DNA of 64,000 bases from Astropecten irregularis (GCA_963971285.1 OZ020248.1:5208001-5272000), one strand, 5' to 3'. Counted from the first letter of the stretch, positions 11,609 through 23,874 are shown. The notes: generated by a model not told the origin, from the letters alone. Program-made: numbers and translations.

Positions 11609-14600
11609 ATGTACGCCGCCTGGGTTCTACTCGCTATGGTCGCCGGTGTGTTCGCCGCCGGCAAGCCCAACCTGATCAAGCCTGTCAACGTGTACTCGAA
11701 GCACGGTGCTGCCGATCCAGTTACGGCCTTCCATCAGCAGAGCCCGCGGTTCCAAGAGCCAGATAAATGCTGCACGCCGTCTAATTATACCTACAAACTT
11801 TGTGAGTATCTTGACAACCTAAGAAATAACAACTGTCTCATCTGGGGCCAATTTCATAGAGCTGCTTAAATGTAATATCATACTTTGGTTTTTATCAAAG
11901 AAATACAGATTCATGGGCAAAAATATCAAGACAGATACAGTAACAGTCATCTGTGAAAATTTCAGTTCCATACGGTGGCCACGTTTTGAGAAAACAGTGG
12001 AAAAACAGCCACAGTATTTCTTAAGTCTTTTCTCTTTTATTTAGTGATCTTTTAAAAGATCAACAATATTTTCGGTCGTTGTTTTACCAATTTACCAAGT
12101 ACACCGTTTCAGGCGGAACAATTTAACGGTATGTTTCTACCACCACCATCTTCATATTGTAAGTTATACGTTTAAACACTTTGCATACGTTTGGTAATTG
12201 AGCCTATTGTTTGTTTCAAACCAATATAATTGTATATATATATATACCATAAAACTAACCTGTGAAAGTTTCAATTCAAAAGGTGGTAGCGTTTGTGAGA
12301 TTTTGGCGAGATTTCTGTGAGATTTTGGCGACAAACTAGAGAGGTTATTTCACGCCAGATAACAGTTAGTCAATAGCTGAGAAGCGTTACGGCCATAACG
12401 CTTCTCAGATTCATAATTTTTGGAGATAAAAAGTGACATATTTTTCCATAACCGCGGTACTTCGAATTGAACGTTTCTCAATATGCATTATACTATCCAA
12501 AGCAGCTGTACTTCTCACCAAGTAAGTTTTTATTGCCATAAATTTTCAGAGTCATTACCAAACGTATGCAATGCCTTTAAGCACAAACAACCCTTTGGTA
12601 AATAAAAACAGTATTATGCCAGTCAAAACTCCAGTGAATGTCATGCTCAGAAATTAATGGCCGAATACAAGTCAAAAGCAGTAAACGCCGTCACATGAAA
12701 ATTTGGAAGGTTTGCCTCAAGGAAGTCTGTTCATGCTTAGGCAAATTGTGTGCTTAAGCAGCTCTATGAAATAGGCCCTAGATTTAGACATCAACTCTAC
12801 CTAATGCTATAGCTGTTGCTGTAGGCCGGGATTTACTGTGGCCTTAAAAGGCCAACAAACTTACCGGTAGATACGGTGTCATCTTGTCTCCAAAATGAAA
12901 CATTTCAGGTTCCAAACCACTCCCGTTTATTTTGCCCATGTATTCACATATTGGCATTTATACAGAAGTGCTTGGAGTTAGGACGGCCTGAAGTTTCGAT
13001 TCTAGCAGGATCTTTCTCAAAGGCTACTTGCATTTATTGCAGAATTTGTTAAAATGCAAGAGCAAGGTAGCATTATGTAGCATGTAAATGACATGTATAA
13101 CATGTAAATAGAAGAAATAATTTTATTTCCGTTTGTTGGCAGTGCACCGCCCATGAAACCATTATTGCAGGCGAGAAAGCCTCAGACTAGTTTAAGATTT
13201 TGAAATATTTGGTGAATTTTCTGAAGAAGGAATTTGCTATATCTCAACCCTGAAAAGAAACCCTTTGAAAGGTTTAACGTTATAGAGTCAGGGACTCGTT
13301 GTTATTTTGTGATATTTCTGGGTACTCTTTCATCCTCCAAAATATCGTGAAATTGCTTCTTGTTGTGCGATGCAGATGGTGTAGTTGTTGAAACACAAGA
13401 TGGCAAACTATTCACAATCACCTTCCAAGGCGATGCTGCATATGACGAACCAAACCAGAGGGAATCTATGACGTTTGTAGGTGCATTTTCCAATGGGACC
13501 CAGTTTGATGTGAAGGTTATCACGGACTACAAGGAGGTATAGGCCCCTAGAACTGATTTCTCATGCTCGGTTAACAGTTCAGTTATGCTTATAACTCGGC
13601 AAGACCAAATAGATCTAACACCAACGTGTATTTTTATATAGTAAAGTCGGAAGACAATAGGTAGACAAAAGACTATAATATAGTTGGAAGAAAGCCAAGA
13701 CTATTATTTGCAAGACAGAAGGAAGACAAGAAGACTACTCGAAAGACAATAGGAAGAGATTACAGTCGGAAGACAATATAAAGACGAAAGACTATAAGGT
13801 AGTAGGAAGACAATAGGAAGACAAAATACTATTGTATAGTCGAAAGACAATATATAGGAAGACAAAAGACTATCATAGTCGGAATAGGAAGGCAAAAGAC
13901 TATAGGAAATACTGTAGTCGGAAAACAATAATGCGTCGTCATTAACAGAATATGAAGAATTTGGAAATCAAAGTTTATTGAACGATATCTAGTTTTAAGT
14001 GATAGAAGAGATGCCTTTGAATAAAAACTCTTTCAGTCATTATAATGCAGGGTCGTTATGTATATGGCATGTATTAAACTGTATAATGAAGTTATTATAC
14101 CCATATTATTAATTACACAGGGGAAGATGTACGAGATCTCTGAAGATAAGGAAGGAACTGTCACATGCACGACCCAAGACACCCAGGGACCCTTCCAAAA
14201 GGCGTGTGTGCCAGGTGAGGTCATCAGTAGGCCTACTTGTTGTTCTCAGCACCTCTGTTTGATTGCTAAATTTCATATCTTGAGACAAAGTTGAGATTCC
14301 CCTTTCTGCAGAATACTAACAGTACAATTAAAATGTACATGTGTGCATGTTTTAAAGAGCAAAAACAGAAAGTTCACAGATTTACCAATAACCTACAAGG
14401 CACAAAGATGGTGCTGGATAAACATACTGTAAAAAGAAAACACCAAAACATTTTTGATCTTGGAAAAATTAAAAACGAGACAGCTATTCCAACACAAGTT
14501 GGCGAAGCAGTTGCAACGGTTTTCCGCTGTTTCCACTGTTTCCAATGATCAATTGAGCTGAACATTTTTTTTATTCCATGACAAATCAAATTATGAGCAG

Positions 14601-16308
14601 CCTGCAGGTACATGCGCTCTCTGTCACCTTTACCAATGAAGTATATGCTCTTTAAAGAGTGACTTTATTTACGCAAAGAACCGATCAACGTCGAAGTGTA
14701 CGTGCTGCAGTGAGCAAAGGTGAATCAAAATCCTAATTTTACAGAATGTACACTCCTTGATGTCTCTGTGTCATGAATTTACCTATAATAGATGGTAGTA
14801 TCTTCACATCCTACGTCACAATCGGTGACAGAATTCTGAAGTTGGCAGTGTGGTACAATATTGTAAAAGGCACCGCCGAGTCCAAGGGGGACCTACACAG
14901 CATCTTCACTGTCAAGGAAGGGGAATGTTTATTCAACAGCATAACTACTCGACTAGTTAACAGCGAAACAGGTATGAGAACAACACTGAGAAGCTGTTGT
15001 AGGGTATACAACTTATCACAGCCAGGAGGATCGGCAGATCTTCCTGCATTGTCTCAGTGTAGGTAATCACAAAGTAAAAACAACACCCCAAATGCCTCAC
15101 ACCAGCTTGTGCATGAGTTTCTCCTTCTACTGCAGGTTTCAGACTGGTATTTCAATTTCAGATTGAAATCGGTGCTCATGCTTTGTAGAAATAAGCAATT
15201 CCCAAGAAGTCTGATAAGTTGAGTGTGTGATCGATTCTTGACAAAATGAACAACTATTTATCTTGATGGCGGCAGATCGTGATAAGACACCAAGACTCAG
15301 GTGCCAGCTATGATTAATGCCGGTCTTCATGTCATTTTTTACAAACTGGCTAAATGAGCCATCTTTCTGTTAAACTGATTTTTACTTCCCATAGTTCAGA
15401 AACACACACACACACGTACACATGCCACCCAAATGGGAGACTTTGGAGAACCGGTCTTCAAGTCAACAGCGCACGCGCACGCAATTATGAACATGCGCGC
15501 GTTGTTTTGCGATCCCCCTCCCCCATCTTGTCTTTCGTTCCTTATGTTTACTCTTATAATAGGCATATAACTGGTCTCCCTATAATATGTTGACAGGCAA
15601 GGACAATCCTTATTACACAATGTTTATAAACATTTTTTTTCAACGATTCTTTCTTGTCATCAGGAGCCGAGATAGCCAATGAAAACTTATCATTCAGTGA
15701 CATCAATCGTGGCATAAGTGACCCAGATAAATGGTTTAAACCACCACCAGAGTGTCAGGTGAGTATAGTAGCCAACAAACACGGGGAAAAATTCCCTTCC
15801 TCCATGGTATAGTGTTAGAGCTACTATCAAGTAGCATGACCGAAACAGAAACTTAATTTACAGATTGACCTGTAACTTACAGGGTGTAAAGTAAAGATGC
15901 AGATGGTATAGAAACATCCATGTTCTGTCTGAAATACTGTTTGTATCCAGAAAAGAGTAAAACCAATTACCAAAAACAATTTTGATCTTCGAAAGATAAA
16001 ATTATGATGTAAAGATTAAAACAAATACCGTGGGAGTTTTTCACTGTTTTTTTCTCAAAAAGTGGTGCACCATAATGGCACTGCAAATTTCACAGACGAC
16101 TGTGAAATTTCCAGTGCCAAAAAGCGTCCCAAATCGCCCAACGAGGCCGGCGTATGCCTTTAATTTCAGGTTCTTTTTGAGAAAGTCGCTTAACAGCCAT
16201 TAACCATTTGTGACATGATTATGACTGTGTCCTTTTCCGTCCATATTTCAGGCCTCACAGATGACCGGAAAGGCAACCCAGCAAATCCGTAAAATCATGC
16301 CATTTTAA
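11609..16308 (+). CDS. Ependymin-related secreted protein (EPDR gene A)
   Basis: Six coding exons were assembled by eye: 11609-11801, 13376-13536, 14121-14214, 14792-14971, 15664-15758 and 16252-16308. All introns are GT-AG, with phases 1, 0, 1, 1, 0. The product is 259 residues. Residues 1-17 form a hydrophobic signal peptide (MYAAWVLLAMVAGVFAA). The family Cys-Cys pair is at 54-55, followed by cysteines at about 134, 147 (in CVP), 195 and 240. N-glycosylation sequons are NYT at 59 and NGT in exon 2. Exon 2 carries YDEPN, also present in EPDR E. Exon 5 reads GISDPDKWFKPP, so the Cys seen in B, C and D (GICDP) is Ser here. Ependymin-related proteins are secreted or lysosomal glycoproteins that probably bind hydrophobic ligands; a specific role is not shown by the sequence. 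Introns hold nested MITEs, a minisatellite and degraded MITEs. Assembly lacks transcript support. Confidence 0.9.
11843..12779. mobile_element. Three-element transposon nest in EPDR A intron 1
   Basis: A GGGGCC-foldback begins at 11843 and resumes at about 12581, ending at 12779 (alternative core). It is interrupted by a forward TTAA-MITE (11869-12170, right end missing) and then by a different TTAA-flanked palindromic MITE (12176-12576). Confidence 0.65.
12172..12580. mobile_element. Palindromic TTAA-flanked MITE, second family
   Basis: The ends carry GCATACGTTTGGTAAT and its inverse ATTACCAAACGTATGC, bounded by TTAA at 12172-12175 and 12577-12580. The centre contains the 13-bp arms CTGAGAAGCGTTA and TAACGCTTCTCAG around a 6-bp hinge. 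Confidence 0.7.
13640..13930. repeat. AGACAATAGGAAGACAAAAG minisatellite in EPDR A intron 2
   Basis: An irregular purine-rich tandem array built from GGAAGACAATA and AGACAAAAGACTATA segments, with variable spacing. It lies between exons 2 and 3. Confidence 0.7.
14352..14655 (-). mobile_element. TTAA-MITE relative with AGAGC ends, in EPDR A intron 3
   Basis: Bounded by TTAA at both sides, with short ends AGAGCA and TGCTCT. The left part shares the AAAACAGAAAGTTCACAG segment of the main MITE; the right part (TTGAGCTGAACATTTTTTTT, GAGCAGCCTGCAG) matches the MITE at 50271-50615. Confidence 0.65.
15839..16110 (-). mobile_element. Degraded TTAA-MITE copy in EPDR A intron 5
   Basis: Internal family segments are recognisable (ACTTACAGGGTGTAAAG, CTCAAAAAGTGG), but the terminal repeats are lost. 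Confidence 0.5.
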
Positions 16309-16442
16309 CGGACGAATATCCAGGCTATTTGTACGGAACCGATTACTTCCAAGAAACACGTCAAATTGTTTTTATTTCCTAATTTCTCGTATGTACTTAG
16401 TCTTAGTCAATTTGTCCGTCTATTTTTAGTAACATGAGTCCA

Positions 16443-16591
16443 GGGGCCGATTTCACTAACACTTTGCGATCATCGTAAAGCCCAAATCCATCGCTAAACG
16501 GAAAATAGATCGCTACTTTGCGTAGCAATTTTACGTTTAGGGATGAATTTGGGCTTTACGATGATCGCAAAACGTTAGTGAAATCGGCCCC
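16443..16591. repeat. Near-perfect foldback, GGGGCCGATTTCACTAAC arms
   Basis: Arms of about 57 bp pair with only a few mismatches around a short hinge, giving a 149-bp hairpin. It lies about 130 bp past the EPDR A stop codon and abuts another foldback at 16593, so both may be in the 3' UTR. Confidence 0.8.
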
Positions 16592-16592
16592 T

Positions 16593-16846
16593 GGGGCCAA
16601 ATTCATAGAGCTGCTTAGCACAGAAATTTGCTAAGCTTGACAGTTCTGCCCTAGTAAAACAAAAAAGAAAAACAGGATTAACAACCAAACTTTCGTGTGT
16701 TGTGTATCACTTGTGATTGTTCTTTGGCTGTTGTTCGCTGACCATGAATATCAAAAGGATTTTTCAATGCTGGTTTGTTCTATTGGGCAAGCTATTTTTG
16801 TGCTAAGCATTTTTTTGGTGCTAAGCAGCTCTATGAAATTGGCCCC
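16593..16846 (+). mobile_element. GGGGCC-foldback MITE
   Basis: A complete copy, with GGGGCCAAATTCATAGAGC at the left and GAAATTGGCCCC at the right, directly next to the preceding hairpin. Confidence 0.75.
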
Positions 16847-18426
16847 AGTAATCATTGGGGTTTGTTTGTCTTTGATGATAAGTAACATAAATTCGAAACA
16901 CAGAAAAGTGGTTTTAATTGGATGGTTAGAAAGTGGATATCTTTTGTAGAGTATGATAATACAAAAGGCTGAATCATTAATGTCATAATTATATCATTGC
17001 TATCCAAAATATGCCATGGAAGAAATGTGATTCCTTTGTTATACTTTTCCAATGACTTTTGTAATATTTCAACGTAAACCTTTTATTTCATTACACAATT
17101 CCGAGATACAAATTAAAAGATAGGTTTATACAGGTTTAGGACCAAGAAACTGTTTTTCAGTTCAATACATAACATGACCGGTAATGTAAGTAACTTCCAA
17201 GTAAGCTCATCATCGTTATTGATCTTGAGGAGAATGTTGTTTGATGTCAGGGCATCATATTTGACTGAATGAAACGATAGGGCCTATTGTTTGAGTGTTG
17301 ATAGTAACTATCATACTCCATTCAGATGTTACACTGTAACACGATACGAAAGATCAAAGTTTCTTTGAAATCTCTAAAAGTCTTCTGAACATAATAACCA
17401 ATAAACTGTCGAGTGAAAAGGAAAAAAGTGAAAAGGGGGAAAACAACTATACAAAAGTACATTAATTTCCTGCTACATAGCAGATAAAAACTACAGAATT
17501 TGAATAGATTCAAATCAACCAACTTATCTATACTGCAAAATTATGAATAGCTGACAGATATGTACATGTATAATGGCAGACCCACAAACATGATATTACA
17601 TGGTGCTGTTTGTTTTAGAATGTTCATTATTTCCCAAGGTTATTTTCTGAAACCTCGTTATTGCACTGAGTAGAATAAACGGAGAATAAAATATCTTCAT
17701 CTTCACTTCAAACTGCATACAAGTTGTTGTTACTCTATTTCCCCATGTTATCCCTGATGACCTTAGACCTATACGTATAGTCAGTAAACTGCAGGGACCA
17801 GTATGAGAACGGTTTCCGACATCGCGTGACATCGATCAACTTTTTTCCTTATCCTATTTTGTTTCCGATGTTTTTATTCTGCATTATGCGTTCAATTTTC
17901 CATGAATGCATCATCACAATGCAACGGCCTTTTACGTAAAATCACCCGACGATATCCAAATCTTTCACCCTGCAATCCTGCTTAACTTTCCCGCATCGAA
18001 TCACACCATTGAATGACAAACCCACGCAGCTCGTTCCCAGGGTCTTATCTGCATGTATTCTCCATTGGCAGATTTTGGTTTATACTGCAACCCCTAAAAC
18101 CACACAATGCCCCAAACTTGCCCCACTATTTGTCTGGTTACATCAGGCAATTTTAAATCTATATTCACGATCAGTGGTGTGTAAAAGAACCAAGGATTCT
18201 ACTGTGTTATTGCAAGCTGGATTGTTATTTTTTAGATGACTTGCAAAAATGTGGTGTTTTGATGAAGTATTTTCCTTTAGCAAGTGTTCGACTCAATGCC
18301 GACAATAGGGGAGGATCGAGGGGCGCTTTGACACGCCCACTTTTCAACATGGGGGATAGCTGAATCAAATAAGAAAACATGGTCTCACATTTACCCTCTA
18401 AAATGCCTGCACCGCAATCTTTCTCG
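16847..18426. other. EPDR A-B intergenic stretch
   Basis: No exon, RNA gene or repeat could be identified here. The small open frames lack family resemblance. Confidence 0.4.
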
Positions 18427-18780
18427 TTAAAGGTAATGTGTTACTTTGGTTTTTGTCAAAAAAATACAGATTCGTGGGCAAAATATTAAGGAAGATACAG
18501 TAACAGTCATCTGTGAAAATTTCAGTCCCATACGGTGCCAACTTTTTGAGAAAACAGTGAAAAATGGCCACAGTATTTCTTAAGTCTGTTCTCTTTTATT
18601 TTTGATCTTCAAAAATCAAAAATAATTTTGGTCACTGGTTTTACTCGTTTCTGGATAAATACAGCATTTCAGGCAGAAACATTTTAATGGTATATCACCA
18701 TCTTTATACCATGTAAGTTATAGGTGAATCTGTGAAGATTTCTGTTTCGGTATGCAACCAAAGTATGATACTACCTTTAA
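18427..18780 (+). mobile_element. TTAA-MITE copy
   Basis: Forward copy with TTAA at 18427-18430 and 18777-18780. The left terminal repeat is diverged (AGGTAATGTGTTACTTTGG). Confidence 0.8.
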
Positions 18781-19018
18781 AAAGAAAGGAGCCTGAGATT
18801 CAGGAGCCTGAGCCCATTCTATAAATAATGTGTATCAAAATAGAGAATTTTTGCTACGGTTCGGAAGTAGATTCTCTGGTTTGAAAAGGAAAACAGAGTT
18901 TCAGCTTCAATGAAAAACCACAACCTATATTTTCAGAATATGGATAACAGAGCTGGAGCCTGAGCCTGAGCCTGAGCCTGGGCCTGAGCCTGAGCCTCCG
19001 TTTCGAAAAGGCCCATAG
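18781..19018. repeat. GAGCCT-family foldback
   Basis: A family with GAGCCTGAGCCTGAGCC stretches, a core containing GGTTCGGAAGTAGATTCTCT and AAGGAAAACAGAGTTTCAGC, and an end near TTTCGAAAAGGCCC. Other copies are at 24797-25010, 32009-32166, 37103-37352, 47282-47526 and 49408-49651. Confidence 0.65.
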
Positions 19019-19119
19019 TCTCGTGTGGCCTGGGTTACGGCTAAAAAACAAAATGTTTGTTCTGAGATGAAAATTCATCGGCAAGGAGCATCGCTTACAG
19101 CTTTTCAAACTGCAAGAGT

Positions 19120-19135
19120 AGGCCTATATAAGGGG
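19120..19135 (+). promoter_or_regulatory. TATA-box candidate upstream of EPDR B
   Basis: GGCCTATATAAGGGG is the best TATA-like element in this region. It lies about 800 bp before the EPDR B start codon, with a MITE between, so it would need a long or spliced leader. Weak evidence. Confidence 0.25.
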
Positions 19136-19266
19136 TGCAAATTACCTTCCATTTTTAATGCTGGGAGTAGCCAAATAATTAAACCACAACATATTATACA
19201 TGTACATGCATACATCCCACAACTTATACAAAAGGCAGCTCAATGCATGACCGCATCGCAGAATGG

Positions 19267-19624
19267 TTAAAGCTAATATTGGTTTTTGTCAAAATGCAGA
19301 TTCATGAGCAAAAATATCAAGAAAGATATGAAACAGCAATATAGTAATCTGTGCAATTCCAGTCCCATAACGGTGCCCAGTTTTTGAGAACACAATGAAA
19401 AATTCCCACGGTATTTTGTAAATCTTCCCACCGTTATTTTTGATCTTTTAAAATTGTTTTTGGTCATTGGTTTTATTTTGTCCTGGATAAATACAGCATT
19501 TCAGGACGCAAAAACATTTTAACGGCATGTTTCTACCATCACCATCTTTATACCTTGTAAGTTATAGGTAAATATGTGAATATTTCTGTTTCGGTATGCT
19601 ACCAAAGTATGATAGTATCTTTAA
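19267..19624 (+). mobile_element. TTAA-MITE copy upstream of EPDR B
   Basis: Forward copy with TTAA on both sides. The left end is diverged (AGCTAATATTGG). Confidence 0.75.
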
Positions 19625-19924
19625 CCTGTGCAGCGTTGATGACCTATACCTCTACCTATACACAACTTGTTGCCAGAGGTAGTAGCAGGTAAGCCTAATG
19701 TACCATGGAGATGCCTACAATACATGACCTTCATCAGACTGGTGAATTGTTATTTAAATGACAGCTATAATATCCAGGTCTCAACTCGAACTCAAGGGAA
19801 CACTGTATAGGCAACCAGTATTTGCAACCATACAAGGTTGCAAAGGCACATCCAACCAACTCCCAACCGGACAGAGAGTTGAAACAGGACTCCGCTGCGT
19901 TTTCTACCGACCAAAAACTTCAAG

Positions 19925-22900
19925 ATGTACTCCGGTGTGATCCTGTGTCTCCTAGTGGCCGCGGTGTCGGCAGTGCCCAGCCCACTGCTGATGCACGGTA
20001 GACCCATGCAATTACCGCCCAATATCAAGCCCGGTAAACTCCAGGATGCTCCCGAAAAGTGCTGTTCGGACCCCTACTTCACGTTCAAAGCCAGTAAGTG
20101 AAAATAATTATTGACACCCGGTTCAAGTTTGTAGGCCTGCTCTGCTGTTTTCGAGTACTATAAACAACGTCCATTGGTATCTTGTTCTGCTCTTAGGTGG
20201 TGTTGAAGTGTTTGCAGAGGAAGGGAAGCTTAAATCTGCATATCTTGCTGTGGAGGGAGCCTATGATTCCATAGCAAAGGTGATCGGGTTACAGGGAGAG
20301 CATACTCTATCCAATGGGACCATTACCAAGTTCAAGATGATCGCAAACTACGAAAAGGTACCGAATCTTGACCTCCGAAACCGCCCATATGAAGAACAAT
20401 TATACGGGGCGAACTGAACAAAGAATTTGCTCAATACGAAGCAATAAACTGCTGCAAACTGCTCATAAGCCAAAATAATGACCTGAAATGTTTTAAAATG
20501 TTTGGAGTCATAGCAGGGCCTGACGCCAGTGACGCGTTTCGATCCTAGCAGAATCTTTACTTCTTATCCTCTTGTCATTATTTTATAGCCTTCGATATTA
20601 AAGATCCCGCTAAAATCGAAACGCATCAGGCCCTCCTCACTCCAAGCAAAGAATTTGCTCGTTGAAAATAAATCAATTTCATGTTATCGTTCAATGACAG
20701 AAGTCGCTTTTGTTAAATCCACTCACAGGGAGAGGGATATTTTGTGGAGATGGAGGGGGAGGAGATGAACTGCACACCATTCCCTTTAAATACCCCTTTC
20801 CCATACGGCTGTTTACCAGGTAAGTAAATGTTAATACAAGTAATAAACTGCTGCAAACCGGGGCCAATTTCATAGAGCTGCTTAGCACAAAAAAATTCTT
20901 AACACAAAAATAGCTTGCCCAATCAAACAAAACCACCATTGAAAATTCCATTTGATATTCATGGTCAGCGAACAACAGCCAAAGAACAATTGCAAGTGGT
21001 ACACAACACACGGAAATTTGGTTGCTAATCCTGTTTTTACAAAGACAGAAATGCCATGCTTAGCGAATTTTTATGCTAAGCAGCTCTATGAAATTGGCCC
21101 CTGCTCATCAGCCAAAATGACATGAAATTTATAAAAATGTTTGGAGTTAGGAGGGCATGACGCGTTTCGATCCAAGTAGGATCTTTCTCAAAAGCTCTTT
21201 GAGAAAGATCTTGCTAGGATCTAAACGCGTCAGGCCCCCCTAACTCCAAACTATGTGAATGTTGTTTGAAATGTCCTCGTGTATGAGATTATCTATATAG
21301 CTCATAATTATTCGTATTACTAAGTAATTATAAGTCATTATTTTTAGCCTGTCTGTTAAAAAAAAATAATAACCTGTTCCATTTTCTCACTCCTATATTC
21401 ATGGGCGAAGAGTTTAAGAAATCACCAACGGGATTAAGTTTATGTTGCAACGGTAAATGGCTCGAGTTTGCTTGTGAACAAAATGAAGTGTTCATTTGCA
21501 AAAAAAACAACGACAGATTTTCATTTATGAAAATGTTTCTTAATCATGCTTTTCATTTGATCATTTATGGAAACAACATACATTAAGTATACACACACAC
21601 TCTCCTGAGGACGGCCAGAGTACACTGGCCGGAACGTCGAGATTCAACTTCTCATCGGTTCTTTTCAGAACCACACATCTGATAAAGAGTTTACACATGG
21701 TGTCTCCGCAAACCTTTCCATATTTGCATACATTTTTCCACATATAAAACTCATCAATTAATAAAAACTCATCAAACTTCAACAGTATAATGATAACAAA
21801 GTGCAATGTGCACACAGGGAACACTGCACTATATAACTTCCTTTCTGTTAAAGAACTTGCAAGGTTGGTATAGGAATATTTCAATGGGTGAAGTCAAGAC
21901 AAAACACCAGACGACAATTGGCATCAATGCTAAGTCACGCACTTCGAAACTTGAAATCAAGATTATTCTTATTTATTTATTTATTTATTTATTTCTGGTA
22001 ATGACACCAAGGATTCCTCAAATTTGTCCTAGGCACTATAGCTCGAAAGCCTGATGAAACCTTTTGTGTGGAAAGATGATGAGAAGAAGATACAGTTTTA
22101 GAGGTGGGAAGAAAACTCCAGAGTAATATTCTGGGTAAACCCAATCAGGTAGGGACTGAAACACTCAATCCACTTGTGAACCGAGCAGGATTGGACCTGG
22201 TCCACAGAGGTGAAAGGCGAGGAAAGAACAATATATATACAACTATACACAGGAGAAGTCAAGAGATATTTTACAATATCATGATGACTGAAAATAATGA
22301 TTTCCATCTTCATGTCATCCTGTTATAGAGGACAGTGTGTTCATTGGCTCAACCACGGTAGGTGACCATGCCTTGAAGGTGGATAACTGGTACATAAATG
22401 ACAAGGAGAGCCCAGAGGGTGATGCACACATCATCTACAGTATCGAACCCTCCGAGTGCGTTGAAGTCAGCCGATACAGCCGGTTGTTTAACCCAGAAAC
22501 AGGTGAGGAGGCCTGCAAGTTAGGATCAGGGGTCGAATCCACGAAGCCCTACGATCCATCGTAACTCGAGTTACGAAGGATAACCCATCGTAAATCCTAC
22601 GTAGGGTAGAGAGAGAGAGGGAGAAAAAGAGCCTTTTTCTTGAATACATCTTTAATTTGCCTAGATAACATCAACATAGTAATTTACCTTAAAGGTAAAT
22701 TACAGGATTGTACCCAAACAGAAACGTTCACAGATTTACGTATAATTTTCAGGGTATGAAGATGCTGTTGGTAGAAACATACCGTTGAAATATTTCCTCC
22801 AGAAATGGTGTATTTATCGAGAAATTAGTCAAACAACGACCGAAAACAGTTTTGATCTCGGGGTAAGATCAGTTGTGTTATTTTATGTACATGCTGGATT

Positions 22901-23436
22901 AGACAAAGTGTGAGTGCTGTTCTGTGACCTTTACAAATCATGTATTATGCCTTTAATACTTACACATCCCCCAGTAATTCCTACCAAACTTGCCATAGAC
23001 GTGCCTGCAGAAAATTGAAACCAATTATTCATAACAGCTTTCCCTTCTTTTTTTTCTCTTTTCTTATTTCATCTCAGGTGAAGAATTGAAGTCGAAATTT
23101 CACTCTTCGTTTGACTTCAATCTTGGCATCTGTGACCCAGACAAGTGGTTCAAACCACCCGATATTTGCCAGGTTAGTTATGATGGACTAGTTCAATTAT
23201 GAAAAGAATGTGGGCACCGTGCGGGACTGACATTTTCACAGATGACTGTTACTGTATCTTTCTTGATATTTTTGCCCATGAATCTGTATTTCTTTGACAA
23301 AAACAGAAGTATGATATTACCTTTACACTGATTATTATTACCATTACCTTTATCACCATTACAGAAATCCACCGTGAAGGGTATCCCGAAAGAGTTGACT
23401 GAACTTCCAGGACTTTTTGGCAAGCGACTTTTCTAG
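19925..23436 (+). CDS. Ependymin-related secreted protein (EPDR gene B)
   Basis: Coding exons: 19925-20093, 20197-20357, 20729-20819, 22329-22502, 23078-23172 and 23365-23436, all GT-AG with phases 1, 0, 1, 1, 0. The product is 253 residues. A signal peptide covers about residues 1-16 (MYSGVILCLLVAAVSA). The Cys-Cys pair is at 46-47. Exon 3 has NCT (a sequon and a cysteine) and GCLP; exon 4 has SEC and NPETG; exon 5 has DFNLGICDPDKWFKPPDIC, the clearest ependymin-like C-terminal motif in the cluster. A second sequon, NGT, is in exon 2. The tail ends in GKRLF. It is expected to be a secreted glycoprotein that binds hydrophobic ligands or matrix, by family analogy. Intron 1 is only 103 bp; intron 3 holds foldbacks, a MITE and a possible LINE tail. 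Confidence 0.92.
20425..21250. repeat. Two GATCCTAGCAGGATC foldbacks around EPDR B exon 3
   Basis: Copies at 20425-20650 and 20843-21250 each begin with the AATAAACTGCTGCAAACTGC tail region. The second is interrupted after GCAAAC by the GGGGCC-foldback at 20860-21101 and resumes with TGCTCATCAGCC. Exon 3 lies between the two copies. Confidence 0.7.
20860..21101 (-). mobile_element. GGGGCC-foldback MITE inside another repeat
   Basis: A complete reverse copy. Related uninterrupted sequences (for example at 40570-40675) read CTGCAAACTGCTCATC, so the junctions CTGCAAACC and TGCTCATC show no target duplication of useful length. Confidence 0.75.
21960..22230 (-). repeat. Probable LINE 3' tail in EPDR B intron 3
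   Basis: On the minus strand a non-coding stretch ends in an AAAT microsatellite (plus strand TTATTTATTTATTTATTTAT), a common 3' end of non-LTR elements. No reverse-transcriptase motif is present, so the assignment is tentative. Confidence 0.35.
22689..22956 (-). mobile_element. TTAA-flanked MITE, AGGTA/ATAATAC type
   Basis: TTAA at 22689-22692 and 22953-22956. It shares the right-hand half of the main MITE but has a different other end (TGACCTTTACAAATCATG), as in the longer copy at 38508-38871. Confidence 0.65.
23211..23327 (-). mobile_element. TTAA-MITE fragment in EPDR B intron 5
   Basis: Only one third of a copy is present, ending AAGTATGATATTACCTTTA, between exons 5 and 6. Confidence 0.65.
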
Positions 23437-23630
23437 TTGTCATGAGCCCAACCGTCTGAAAACAGGACCTACAGGAATAGGAGTAAAGTCAGGTTACCCA
23501 GTGAACGACTCTGGTATTCTTGATTTAACTTCGAGCAAAATAAGCATTATACATTTACTAAGAGAGGAACTATAAATTTAGTCTGTAGCTGGTTATATTC
23601 AACTATAAACAACAACACGTTTAATGATCA

Positions 23631-23874
23631 GGGGCCAGTTTCACAGCCATGCTTAGCACAAAGATTTGATGGTAACCGTAACATTTCTGTCTTAATAAAA
23701 ACAGGATTAACAACCAAATGTCCATGTGTTTTGTCTCACTTGTGATTGTTCTTTGGCTGTTGTTTGCCGACCATTGATGAATTGGAATTTTTAATGGTGG
23801 TTTGTTTGGTTGGGCAAGACAATTTTTATGCTAAGCAATTTTGTTGTGCTTAGCATCTCCATGAAATATGCCCC
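23631..23874 (+). mobile_element. GGGGCC-foldback MITE
   Basis: Standard core with diverged ends (GGGGCCAGTTTCACAGCC and ATGAAATATGCCCC). It follows the EPDR B stop by about 200 bp and may be in its 3' UTR. Confidence 0.7.

Noticed and set aside
21401..21586. Cys-containing open frame in EPDR B intron 3
   Set aside because: No resemblance to EPDR exons, no splice-site pair with fitting phase, and no known domain.
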